Under the pieces are notes generated by a model, which had not been told where the DNA came from, ran no database searches, and was given only the letters and a program-made list of their open reading frames with translations. The position numbers were made by a program, and so were the translations under genes. Positions 10,088 through 20,579 of a stretch of 64,000 nucleotides of DNA are shown piece after piece. The stretch's first letter is position 1; each line of letters opens with the position of its first letter. Source of the DNA: Neoceratodus forsteri (taxonomy: Eukaryota > Chordata > Ceratodontiformes > Ceratodontidae); contig CM028129.1 in NCBI GenBank assembly GCA_016271365.2, forward strand, positions 847,176,501 through 847,240,500. The letters run 5' to 3'.

Positions 10088-10719
10088 CGGTGGCATAATA
10101 TGTTGGAACTGTCTGAAATAAAAAAAAACTACAGGACTTGGGCCTACCTCAAAACTGCTGCTCATGGCATTGCGGGGAAGGGGAGTACCATGTGTAATAA
10201 TTGGGTCATTGCCTAGGTGTACTAGTGCCTGTAGGGCAACATCATTGATTTGGATTTATCTGGCAAAAACATTTTGCAGGTTTATTTATAATGAGACTGC
10301 TTCTAAATTAGACATCAAGTGGTGGCATAATATGGTGGAACTGTTTGAAAATAAAAAAAAATACAGCACTTAGGCCTACCTCAAAATAGCTGTTGGAAGT
10401 GTTTGAAAATACAGCAATTGGACCTACTTCAAAATTGCTGTTTATTTCATGGGGGTAGGGGGGTACTATGTGTAGTAAGCTGGTCCTTGCCTGGTTGTAC
10501 TAGTGCCTGTAGAGCAATATCAGGGGTTTGGATTCATCTAGCAAAAACATTTTCCCGATTTCTTTATAATGAGACAGCTTCTAAATTAGACTTCAAGTGA
10601 TGGCACAATATGTTGGAAATGTTTAAAAATAAAAAATACAGCACTTGGGCCTACCTCAAAATGGCTGCTCATGGCATTGCTTAGTACATTCAGTGGTATG
10701 GGAGTGATACCATGTGTAG
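10088..10719. repeat. Tandem repeat array, units about 231-278 bp
   Basis: Units begin at about 10088, 10321 and 10599 with GGTGGCATAATATG(T/G)TGG. They share GGCCTACCTCAAAA, GTGTACTAGTGCCTGTAG, TTGGATTTATCTGGCAAAAACATTTT and a CTTCTAAATTAGAC end. The second unit has an extra internal duplication of about 46 bp. The third unit is interrupted by the Penelope-like element and resumes at 16047. Confidence 0.8.
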
Positions 10720-10733
10720 TAATCTGGTCATTG
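10720..10733 (+). repeat. Target-site duplication of the Penelope element, left
   Basis: TAATCTGGTCATTG, repeated exactly at 16033-16046. The sequence belongs to the interrupted tandem unit. Confidence 0.9.
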
Positions 10734-10898
10734 TAAGAAAACTGCAAGACAGCTCAAACAGTGAACAGAGTGTGCGAGTATAATTAAAGATATATAACGT
10801 CACAGCAATAAACCACACCACTCGGAGCTCCAAAAAAAGGCAATATTTAATAATGAAAACCGCAGTTATCAATACATGCAGGTAAATGAGTAGTACAA

Positions 10899-10935
10899 CC
10901 TCTACCGGTTTCGCATGATTTGCATCATCAGGAGG
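10899..10935 (-). ncRNA. Hammerhead-ribozyme-like motif, left pseudo-LTR
   Basis: Read on the minus strand: CCTC (stem I), CTGATGA, a short stem-loop region GCA/TGC, GAAA, a very short CCGG stem III, TA (cleavage position), GAGG (stem I partner). Hammerhead motifs with tiny stem III are described in Penelope-like elements. The pairing is from inspection only. The stem II here pairs slightly better than in the right copy. Confidence 0.65.
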
Positions 10936-11569
10936 ATGACCATTCATCTACACAGACCCCTTTTATAGTAAATCAGCAACCTAAATTTAAAGTACCAGTA
11001 CAACAATCCGACAATAATGTAACAAAATTATACACACAACATAAGATCCATGTAGTAATAGTTCTATCTTTATATCTATAAACAGTTAAAAATGGTTAGA
11101 AGGGAGCTGAGAAACTAGAACGCTATCTATAATTACCCTCCAACAGCACATATAGTGTATTCATTTCTATTAACATAGCATTCATACGTAATTTGGAGAC
11201 AACTATCTAAATATAAAAATATTAAAAGGAAAAAACATGACTATATCAGAATATAATCTGTGGAGCCAAAATAATATTGAGTGCATTTAACATTACCACC
11301 AAAGGATCACCATAAATTTTATGTCCATAATGATATTTAGAAATGAAGGACGCAGAAATGGAGGAAACGCATATTTTCACTGTAACCTGAAAAATAAGCA
11401 TAAAAAATATATCAAAGCATTATATTTCCAGGAAACTATTAGCAAAATAATACACAGTTCAGTGTATAAGGAACAAGGAGTATATGGAACAAGGAGTATA
11501 TCACTATATAAGTAGTACAGGCTCTAATCTCACCAGGGGATGCCAGTTGATTTTTATCAAAGAAAACAT

Positions 11570-12457
11570 TTATTTTCTCCTAATACATGATAATAACTCA
11601 ATCCTGTCATTCAGACCAGGAGATTTCAAAGCTCCCAATATATAAATCCAAAAAGATTCCCGATAAAGTAATTTTTCATCCAGGTTCCCACCACGTCGTC
11701 CTAACATAACCCTTTCAAAAGCACAAAACTTGAAACAATGCTTGCCATCTCTTGTAGTATTGATATGAACTGCTAATGCATTCTTCACATCCTTATTTGC
11801 AATGGACCGAAGATGTTCACCTACCCTTATTTTGAATTGTCTACTAGTTTTGCCCACATAAAAAGACCCACACTCACATATAGCCAAATATATAACATTA
11901 TTACTATTACAATTAAAAAATTCCCTAATCTGGAATTCTTTTGAATTGTTATGAGTAGTAAATTTATCAGTTTTCAGAATGTAAGGGCAACACTTACAAT
12001 TCCCACAGCTGAAATTTCCAGCAGGTAAGGGTGGCAACCAAGTTTTAAACGCAGGTTCTGTTTTGTCAATAAAGTGACTATGTACTAGTCTATCTCTAAT
12101 ATTTCTACCCCTGCGAAAAACAAAGCAAGGTTTTTCCTTCACATCTTCATACAAGAGAGGCTCATGTTCCAAGATGTGCCAGTTATCAGAAACAATCTTC
12201 TGTATCTCATGAGTATGTCTAGTGTAGCTGGTAACAAAATTAATCTTAGGAGACTCCACTGGTTTTACTTTCCCCAACAATAATGTTTCCCTTTTAGTGT
12301 CCAAAATGTCTTTAAAAGTTTGATCTACACGCTTAGATGAATAACCTCTGGCAATAAATCTATTGCACATTTCATTTCCTTGGACAAAAAAATCACTGTC
12401 TTCAGAACAGTTTCTCCTTGCCCGATAAAGTTGTGCCTTGGGAATGTTATTAATCAT
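11570..12457 (-). pseudogene. Penelope RT C-terminus plus GIY-YIG endonuclease, inverted copy
   Basis: An open frame of 295 codons covers the region downstream of the RT palm and the full GIY-YIG endonuclease. A Cys-rich cluster (CGNCKCC, residues 151-157) precedes the GIY-YIG core, where VIY is at 188-190 and YVG at 200-202. The conserved Arg-rich helix (FKIRVGEHL) and a downstream Glu-containing LLYRESFW segment follow. In Penelope-like elements this nuclease nicks the target to prime reverse transcription. The copy is truncated: it lacks RT motifs, and a one-base deletion near 12508 shifts the frame just upstream of the Met at 12457. Its endonuclease frame is intact, unlike the plus-strand copy. 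Confidence 0.85.
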
Positions 12458-12645
12458 ATGGTAGGGATGGAAACTAGATGCTAATAAAAGAGAATTCTGG
12501 TCAGCATCTTACAAAATAAACCTGTTTTCAGAGTGCCATCTATATTCTTTGAAATCTTTAGATCCAAAAAAGAGGCACTATCAGTGTCACTCTGCACTGT
12601 AAATTTTTAGTAAAGTAATAAAGTAATGCTAAGGAAAGTGGTAAT

Positions 12646-15264
12646 TTGAAACAATTCACCACACCAAACCCTAAGTCTATCCTCAGAAACAGGAATAATT
12701 CCCCTACTTATACCACAGATAATAGCGGCTCAGAAGTGGAGGACATTTTTTTAGAACCGGGTCAGACAGAAGAGTTCGATCCACAGCGGACGGTTCAGTT
12801 TCAACTACCCAAAACCAACAAGAGCAACAGATCGAGAGGCCGTGGATATTATCGGGACATCAGGAACATCAAGGACCAAGGAGGAAAACACGACGTGGTG
12901 GGAGAAAACATTGGCAGTCGTGTCAGAGGGAGACGTTTTGTTTAACATCTGCAGAACTAAAGCCAGAGGAAAACATTGTTATTAACATTTCTGGACAAGA
13001 ACTTTCATCGGATCAACTTAAAATCTTGCAGAAGGGATTATCCTTTGTTCCTACTCAGGATTCTCATCCTTTTGATTTATATGTGGATTTACATCAGTTT
13101 ACAAGATTATTGAATTTGAGCTCATTCTTTAACAAAACAGAAATGTGTCGGGGCACTCTTTCTATATCATCAGGGGGGAATATTCCTCAGAAAAAGGTGA
13201 GACCCTTTCAGATTCCATCAAATTTTATGCCACCATGTAATGAGACTGTGCATGTATTTGAGAGAGCCTGTGAAAGTGAATTTGAAGCTGTCCTTGCTTC
13301 AGATACATCAGCCAGATATATAAACATTTCTGGGATGGAAGCTGCTGCTTTAAAGGAACTCGAACAGAACCATGATATAGTAATTAAGACAGCTGACAAA
13401 GGAGGCTCAATAGTGATTCTGTCTAGAGATATGTATGTAGGGGAAATCACTAGACAGCTTAATGATATGGATTTTTATACTCTTCTTAAAAGTGACCCCA
13501 CATGTAAATTTAAACAGGAAATAGATATGTTTATTAATGATGCTTTACTTACTGGGGTTATTTCTACAAGTGAAGCCAACTTTCTCACTGTATCCAAACC
13601 GGTTAGAGCTAGTATCTATATTTTGCCTAAGATTCATAAAAACTACTATAATCCGCCAGGAACGCCAATAGTAGCGGGGATAGGTTCACTTAGTGAACCT
13701 TTGTCTAAATATGTTGATACACATATTAAACCTTATGTTGTGACCTTACCCTCATTTATTAGAGATACTACTCAGATGCTGGGTACACTGGGGGAAATGC
13801 AGACTGAGAGAGAATGGTTCCTTGTTTCGATGGACATAACCTCCCTCTATACTAACATACCCCATTCGGGTGGTATGGAGGCACTGGACTATTGGCTATC
13901 CTTGGATCCAGATATCACAGACTCTAAGAAACAGTTTCTATTGACCTGTAGTGAACATGTATCGACTAAGAATGTATTTCTTTTTGGAAGAGATATGTAT
14001 AGACAAAACAGAGGTACAGCTATGGGGGCAACATTTGCCCCTAATTATGCCAATCTTTATTTAGGTAGATGGGAAAAGATGTACATCTACGATGAACAGA
14101 ACAACCCTTTTCTTGATAAAATTGACATCTGGCGTCATTTTATTGACGACATCTTTATGGTATGGACTGGTACATATGCAGAATTAGGTAATTTTGTTGA
14201 ATTTCTTGAAAAAACTAGTTCTAATTTAAAATTTACAGTGCAGAGGGACATTGATAGTGTCTCTTTTTTGGATCTAAAGATTTCAAAGAATATAGATGGC
14301 ACTCTGAAAACAGATTTATTTCGTAAAGATACTGACCGGAATTCTCTTTTATTAGCATCTAGTTTCCATCCCTACCATATGATTAATAACATTCCCAAGG
14401 CACAACTTTATCGGGCACGGAGAAACTGTTCTGAAGACAGTGATTTTTTTGTCCAAGGAAGTGAAATGTGCAATAGATTTATTGCCAGAGGTTATTCATC
14501 TAAGCATGTAGATCAAACTTTTAAAGACATTTTGGACACTAAAAGGGAAACATTATTGTTGGGGAAAGTAAAACCAGTGGAGTCTCCTAAGATGAATTTT
14601 GTTTCCAGCTACACTAGACATACTCATGAGATACAGAAGATTGTTTCTAATAACTGGCACATCTTGGAACATGAGCCTCTCTTGTATGAAGATGTGAAGG
14701 AAAAACCTTGCTTTGTTTTTCGCAGGGGTAGAAATATTAGAGATAGACTAGTACATAGTCACTTTATTGACAAAACAGAACCTGCATTTAAAACTTGGTT
14801 GCCACCCTTACCTGCTGGAAATTTCAGCTGTGGAATTGTAAGTGTTGCCCTTACATTCTGAAAACTGATAAATTTACTACTCATAACAATTCAAAAGAAT
14901 TCCAGATTAGGGAATTTTTAATTGTAATAGTAATAATGTTATATATTTGGCTATATGTGAGTGTGGGTCTTTTTATGTGGGCAAAACTAGTAGAAAATTC
15001 AAAATAAGGGTAGGTGAACATCTTCGGTCCATTGCAAATAAAGATGTGAAGAATGCATTAGCAGTTCATATCAAAACTACAAGAGATGGCAAGCATTGTT
15101 TCAAGTTTTGTGCTTTTGAAAGGGTTACATTAGGACCACGTGGTGGGAACCTGGCTGAAAAATTACTTTATCGGGAATCTTTTTGGATTTATACCTTGGG
15201 AGCTTTGAAATCTCCTGGTCTGAATGACAGGATTGAGTTATTATCATGTATTAGGAGAAAATAA
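12646..15264 (+). pseudogene. Penelope-like RT and GIY-YIG endonuclease, frameshifted
   Basis: An N-terminal frame (TTG at 12646 to stop at 12943-12945) is basic and Ser/Arg-rich. A frame change near 12905-12930 leads into the main frame, open to 14861. This contains the Penelope RT signatures TADKGGSIVI, ILPKIHKN, SMDITSLYTNIP (motif A), GTAMGATFAPNYANLY (motif B) and catalytic FIDD (14139-14150). Compared with the inverted copy, one G is missing near 14832 and one T near 14918. These shift the Cys-rich linker and the start of the GIY-YIG domain into other frames. The endonuclease resumes at about 14947 (ICECGSFYVGKT) and ends at 15264. Three frameshifts make it inactive as one protein. Confidence 0.9.
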
Positions 15265-15892
15265 ATGTTTTCTTTGATAAAAATCAACTGGCATCCCCTG
15301 GTGGGATTAGAACCTGTACTACTTACGTAGTGATATACTCCTTGTTCCATATACTCCTTGTTCCTTATACACTGAACTGTGTATTATTTTGCTAATAGTT
15401 TCCTGGAAATATAATGCTTTGATATATTTTTTATGCTTATTCTTCAGGTTACAGTGAAAATATGCATTTCCTCCATTTCTGCGTCCTTCATTTCTAAATA
15501 TCATTATGGACATAAAATTTATGGTGATCCTTTGGTGGTAATGTTAAATGCACTCAATATTATTTTGGCTCCACAGATTATATTCTGATATAGTCATGTT
15601 TTTTTTTTAATATTTTATATTTAGATAGTTGTTCCAAATTACGTATGAATGCTATGTTAATAGAAATGAATACACTATATGTGCTGTTGAGGTAATTATA
15701 GATAGCGTTTCTAGTTTCTCAGCTCCTTCTAACCATTTTTAACTGTTTATAGATATAAAGATAGAACTATTACTACATGGATCTTATGTTGTGTGTATAA
15801 TTTTGTTACATTATTGTCGGATTGTTGTACTGGTACTTTAAATTTAGGTTGCTGATTTACTATAAAAAGGGTCTGTGTAGATGAATGGTCAT

Positions 15893-15929
15893 CCTCCTGA
15901 TGATGCAAATCATGTGAAACCGGTAGAGG
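15893..15929 (+). ncRNA. Hammerhead-ribozyme-like motif, right pseudo-LTR
   Basis: CCTC at 15893-15896, CTGATGA at 15897-15903, short stem-loop region 15904-15915, GAAA at 15916-15919, CCGG at 15920-15923, TA at 15924-15925, GAGG at 15926-15929 pairing with CCTC. Predicted cleavage would follow A15925. A GCATG-to-GTG type change (T at 15915) weakens stem II relative to the left copy. Activity is unknown. Confidence 0.65.
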
Positions 15930-16032
15930 TTGTACTACTCATTTACCTGCATGTATTGGTAACTGAGGTTTCATTATTAAATATTGCCTTTTTTTGGAGC
16001 TCCGAGTGATGCGGTTTATTGCTGTGACGTTA

Positions 16033-16046
16033 TAATCTGGTCATTG
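16033..16046 (+). repeat. Target-site duplication of the Penelope element, right
   Basis: TAATCTGGTCATTG, identical to 10720-10733. The interrupted tandem unit continues immediately with CCTGGGTGTACTAGTGCCTG. Confidence 0.9.
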
Positions 16047-16215
16047 CCTGGGTGTACTAGTGCCTGCAGAGCAACAACAGTGGTTTGGATTCATCTGGCA
16101 AAAACATTTTGCAGATTTATTCATAATGAGAATGCCTATAAATTAGATGTTAAGTGTTAGCATAATATCTTGTAACTGTTTGAAAATAAAAAAAATACAT
16201 CACCTGGGCCTAACT
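16047..16215. repeat. Continuation of the tandem repeat array
   Basis: Completes the third unit (to about 16150) and starts a fourth (TTAGCATAATATCTTG near 16157, then GGGCCTAACTC), after which similarity fades. Confidence 0.7.
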
Positions 16216-17150
16216 CTAGCCGTTTGGTTGTGGCATTCCATGTGCAGTAGTACAAGAACCCCACAGCAGTGGCATCCCTGTGATGCACATGGTGGTGAGC
16301 CCAGGGTGGGCCTGTGTGATATTTTGGCATAATTTTCCCCACAATGGCTGGCACAGGGTTGCCAGGGGGCATCATGCAGTGCCTGCATCTACAGTTATCA
16401 GTGCCAAACAGCTTGCCTGGGTGCTTTCTGGTTGTTAACTGTAGTTGGGCCTGCCCTCGGTCTAGCTCTGCGGAAGTACAGTGATGTCAAAATGACCCTT
16501 GATGCGGCATGGTGCTTATCAATGTGTTTTGGCTGTTTGGTTGTTAATAAGCCACTGATAAAAGCTGTACCTTGTATTTCACATGTTGCATTGCTACTGC
16601 AGTGTCCGCATTACCCACAGTAGTAGCATGCGACAGAGATGGTCACATAATAAATCAAGTGCAACCAAGTGATTAGTTCATGTTTATCGTTCGGCTTAAT
16701 GTCCAGCTTAACTGTGAAAGACATGTAGACTGGACATAAACAGTATAAGCATGAAGTAATGAAACTTTGATAACCTCTTTTTTGTATTTTTAGTGCTGTC
16801 TATGTTGGAGCATAGATAGCAACACATAGGCATAGAAGAACAACAAATCATTAAATGTTGTAAACTAATACACCTAAATAGAAAACAGAGACACTGCATT
16901 TGAAAATGTAATTTATTACTAGAAATGGGAACTAATGCATAATGGACACCAAGTTAACCACAAAAGTAGTTTCCATGTCATAAATAATTGTGCCATTTTC
17001 CAAACTTAGAATTACAGAACTATCTTTATATTTTGTATTATGCAACTACCACATATAGACATTAAAATTAAGGTCAAGTCATGCCAAATTATAAAACTTT
17101 TTTTGAGTGTATGAATGTCACACTTTGCCTCTTGAATACTATCTAAACAG
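16216..17150. other. Unassigned sequence
   Basis: No recognisable gene, SINE or LINE. Short frames on both strands lack motifs. Confidence 0.35.

Positions 17151-17195
<45 letters not shown>
17151..17195. repeat. (TA)n microsatellite
   Basis: Uninterrupted TA tract. Confidence 0.95.
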
Positions 17196-17196
<1 letters not shown>

Positions 17197-17219
17197 CTGT
17201 AGCACAGTAGTGCTACCAT

Positions 17220-18250
17220 AGTTAGGGTTGAGTACCCCATTGAAGGTTAAATGGTGAAACTTTGCACCTTAATAACTTTGCCACCGTTCAACAGATTTGC
17301 CTGAAATCTGGCAGGCATGGGGCATAACCATAGATCTGGGGATCTGCCAACTCTCATACTGGTCCGATATACGGCTGCGGAGTTGTTAAGTGACATTCAT
17401 GTGTGCAATTATGGTTTGTTGTGCATTCTTTGCTCGCACCTACAGATCACATGGTTTGCACAACTGGTCCAACAACTTCAGGAAACCTGTGGCCAGGGTC
17501 CCCAATGTGTCTTTTGAAGATTTCATAAAAAAATATTGAACGGTTCAAAAGTTATTCAAAAAACAATTTTCCCATTAGAGTCAATGGGAAAAGTTAACAA
17601 AAAGTTCAACAGTGTTTCAAATGCAGTTTTTAGTGTCGCAAATGACCCCTGTAGTGTTGTGAGTCAGCCATTTCTTTTTCAGTTAGTGGTCACAGAAATG
17701 CTTGGCATTTAAATTTGGGACCCTCTAGGGACACAATTATTTTTGTGTTCACCTAGTTGGACTCTGAGGATGCGAGCCATGTCTTTTTTTGGGGGGGTTA
17801 AACACCCCAGAAATATGTTTTTGAAATTTTTGGAAAAAGTAGTGTTGCAGTCACAACACTTTTGTGATTTCATTTGTGAAAGTGTTATGATTTATGACAC
17901 TATATTGCAACACTATGCCCAAAATAACAGGAATTATTTGCCACCCTGCTGCAAAAGAATGGTTTAGTCTTTTGGGATGAAATTTGGAGGGAAGAAGGCC
18001 AACATCCCACAGATGTGCCTTTTGGTAGTTTGGTGAGAAACCTTTGCACAGATGGAAAGTTACAGTGCTCTGAATTTGACACTTTTTCCCATAGACTAAC
18101 ATTGCGGCGTTTGCCGTGCCTTTCGGGGCCTGTATCTCGGAAACGGTGCGAGATATGACTTTTCGTCAGAAAAATGCTTAGCCCCCCCCAACTGGTGCTT
18201 AAGTACAAAACTAGCCAGGAAAGTCATAATTCATATGACATTTATTTTTT
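17220..18250. repeat. Non-coding repeat related to the palindrome arms
   Basis: The stretch alternates motifs such as GTTCAAAAGTTATT with a nearby CCCATTAGAGTCAATGGG (17541-17587) and TGTATCTCGGAAACGGTGCGAGATATGAC (18130-18160). Similar motifs recur in the arms of the 2.5-kb palindrome (about 24165-24230 and 24613-24665). It may be a diverged relative. No open frame with a recognisable motif. Confidence 0.45.
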
Positions 18251-18399
18251 TTTCTATGTTGCATGGTTCCTGAGATTTAAGCAATTTAGTATTCCAATGC
18301 CTCATTTTCTGTTCCGAGCCCCATTATTATACATACATTCTTTGTACTCACTGTGTTTCTCTATGCAGCTGTTGGGGAAAACCAGGGTGTGCACTCCAG

Positions 18400-19520
18400 T
18401 TACTGTTACACATAGCATTTCACTTGCATTTCCATACCTGTTTGCGTTAGCGTTCCCGTGTACGCCACCGTGTGTGTTATCCTTTACGTTTCTGTTTGCG
18501 CTATGCTACTCTTACCATTTGTGTCTATAGTACTGTTTCTGTTTGTGTTTCACTGTGTCACCATGTATTACCATTTGCATTTTCGGCTGCCTTCCATTTG
18601 GCGTTTGTCTTTCATTTTGCATCATCAAGTAGTTGTTACTTTTACCATTTTGCCTTTCCAATGCTGCCTTCTGCCTGTGCATGTTACGGTTTGCATTTCT
18701 ATACTTGTTGAATTTGCATTTCTGTCTTTTGGCATTACCTTGTTGTTACCATTACCATTTATGCTTTTCAATTGTGGTACCGTGACTGTGCGGGTTACGG
18801 TTTACGTTTCCGTACGCTTGCATTTACGTTTCCATTTCTGTTTCCTTTGGCATTATTGTTGCTTTTACCATTACCATTAGCATTTACAATTGTGGTACCA
18901 TGACCATGTGCATTACGGTTTGCATTTCTATATGCGCTTGTGTTTGCGTTTCTGTTTCCTTTGGCGTTATTGTTGCTGTTACCATTACCATTTGCTTTTA
19001 CAATTGCGGTACCATGTCCGTGTGCATAACGGTTTGTGTTTCTGTAACCGCTTGCATTCGTGTTTCCGTTTCTGTTTCCTTTGGTGTTGTTTTAGCTGTT
19101 ACCGTTACCATTTGTGTTTCCAGTTGTGGTACCATGACCATGCGCATTATGGTTTGTGTTTCCATACACCCTTGCATTTGCCTTTCCGTTTCTGTTTCCT
19201 TTGGTGTAACTTTTGCTGTTACTGTTACCATTTGCATTTGCAATTGCGGTACCATGAACATGATTACGCTTTGTATTTCATACGCGGCTATGCCATTTTC
19301 TTCCGCTTTGTTCCTTTGGCATTATTGTTGCTGTAATAGTTAATATTTGTGTTTATAATAGCGTACCATGACTGTGCATGTTACCAGTTGCATTTCTGTA
19401 CGTGCTTGCATCTCTGTTTGCTTCACTGCTTACTTTAGCGTCACTTTGCACTTGCGTTTCTATTAACGTTTGCATTACCATTTACATTTGCTTCATCATG
19501 TGTGTAACCATTAGCGCTTG
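18400..19520. repeat. Degenerate minisatellite, unit about 114-120 bp
   Basis: Landmark ACC(A/G)TG(A/T)CC(A/G)TG recurs at about 18779, 18897, 19011, 19131 and 19251. Each is followed by TT(T/A)CG-rich, TTTCTGTTTCCTTTGG and TTGTTGCTGTTACCATTACCATT blocks. Two intervals are exactly 120 bp and others are 114-118 bp. More diverged units reach left to about 18400 and right to about 19520. Long frames (147-148 codons) are open here on the plus strand because the period is close to a multiple of three. I do not regard them as genes. Confidence 0.8.
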
Positions 19521-19556
19521 CATTTGTGTTGCAGTTACTGTTACTATGTCACAAGA

Positions 19557-19990
19557 CATCACATGGTTCAGGCCCGCGCTCCCACCACTGCATTCTATTC
19601 ACTATTTATAGTCCTCCTTCTCAAAAGGAAGGAATTCATGGCAAAACTCCTGTTTAATGCATCATTTAGGTTGTGCTCCACAGTGACAAAAGTTAGCCTC
19701 TGCGTTAGTTGAAAGCTCCCTTTTTGCACCCCTTAGCCTGCCACCCCAACTAACATTGGGGTGTGCATTGGGGTCGTCAGTCCTAACTCTCACCCCATTC
19801 TCCTATACCTCAGCTTGTTTACTCATATGATGGGGTGAGAGTTAGGGCCGATGACCCCAACGCTCACCCCGATGCCGGTTTAGGGGTGGGCTGGGGGTGC
19901 AAGGGTGGCTTTCTACCCTAACACTGAATTTTCTCGCTTTTGTCGCTGTGAAACATCCCTAACTGATGCATTAAACTGATTTTTTTGCTA

Positions 19991-19994
<4 letters not shown>
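19557..19994. mobile_element. Fold-back element (family FB), full small copy
   Basis: Core 19635-19994 begins TTCATGGCAAAACTCCTGTTTAATGCATCATTTAGG. It ends with the complementary order: TGATGCATTAAAC, then TTTTTTTGCTATGAA. Inner arms pair as well (CTAACTCTCACCCCAT with ATGGGGTGAGAGTTAG near 19785-19835). It ends at a TA tract (19993-20024). The flank 19557-19634 (CCCGCGCTCCCACCA) resembles the outer arm of the 2.5-kb palindrome. FB is my label, and there is no coding capacity. Confidence 0.65.

Positions 19995-20024
<30 letters not shown>
19993..20024. repeat. (TA)n microsatellite
   Basis: TA tract between the fold-back copy and the next palindrome. Confidence 0.95.
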
Positions 20025-20026
<2 letters not shown>

Positions 20027-20031
20027 TAATA

Positions 20032-20177
20032 GATAAACCACTCTGAGGTGTTCAGTCATGCTCTGATATATGCACACCTTGGTGTGCATTGTACACACAA
20101 GGCTACAGGCCGAGTGCATCAACCAACCAAGGCGTGTGTATATCAGAGCGCGACTGCACACCTCAGAGTGGTTTATC
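20032..20177. repeat. Palindrome with arms of about 55-60 bp
   Basis: GATAAACCACTCTGAGGTGT at 20032 pairs with ACACCTCAGAGTGGTTTATC (20158-20177), with small differences. Pairing continues through CTCTGATATA/TATATCAGAG toward a loop near 20093-20120. MITE-like in form. Confidence 0.75.
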
Positions 20178-20220
20178 TGTCTTATAAAATGTCAAAATTG
20201 TTTTGGAGGGGGGTAAAAGT

Positions 20221-20367
20221 GCAGGTGTGTGGTTGTGCTCACCCCAATGCTGTTTGGGGAGGTGGGATGGGGTGTGCAAGGGGGGCTTTCAACCCTAACA
20301 CCGAATTTCTTTGCTTTTGTCACTGTGGAACAACCCTAACTGATGCATTAAACAGAGTTTTTTGTGA

Positions 20368-20373
<6 letters not shown>
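20221..20373. mobile_element. Fold-back family FB, right-half copy
   Basis: GGTTGTGCTCACCCCAATGC through CTAACACCGAATTTC, TTGCTTTTGTCACTGTGG and TGATGCATTAAACAGAG matches the right half of the 19635-19994 copy. It ends at a TA tract (20372-20426). The left half is absent. Confidence 0.6.

Positions 20374-20426
<53 letters not shown>
20372..20426. repeat. (TA)n microsatellite
   Basis: Uninterrupted TA tract at the end of an FB half-copy. Confidence 0.95.
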
Positions 20427-20428
<2 letters not shown>

Positions 20429-20579
20429 ATCAAAAATTGAACAGTCATGACACTCCTGCACATAAAATAAAAGGCAGCAAACAAGTGCTTAACCAAAGTC
20501 AGTAGTTTATTCTTGGCCACCACAACAGTGCCACTCACCTGAAGAATCACAGCACAAACTTCTAACATTTCAAGCAATC

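Larger units (their letters stand above)
10734..16032 (+). mobile_element. Penelope-like retroelement with inverted partial copy
   Basis: The element has two parts. A partial copy lies in inverse orientation at 10734 to about 12609, and a long copy with RT and endonuclease lies at about 12610-16032. The inverted part corresponds to about 14230-16032 of the long copy. Exact 14-bp target duplications flank the whole unit (10720-10733 and 16033-16046), so both parts arrived as one insertion. An inverted partial copy acting as a pseudo-LTR is a known habit of Penelope-like elements. The left end carries about 60 bp (10734-10793) beyond the point where the right copy stops at TGACGTTA. Hammerhead-like motifs lie near both outer ends. 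Confidence 0.92.

Noticed and set aside
10088..10719. CRISPR-like direct repeats
   Set aside because: Units are long (over 230 bp), diverged and lack short identical repeats with unique spacers. The genome is vertebrate.
18890..19343. Two overlapping plus-strand frames of 147-148 codons and a minus-strand Met/Thr/Glu-rich frame
   Set aside because: All are translations of the 120-bp minisatellite, and the period explains why they stay open.
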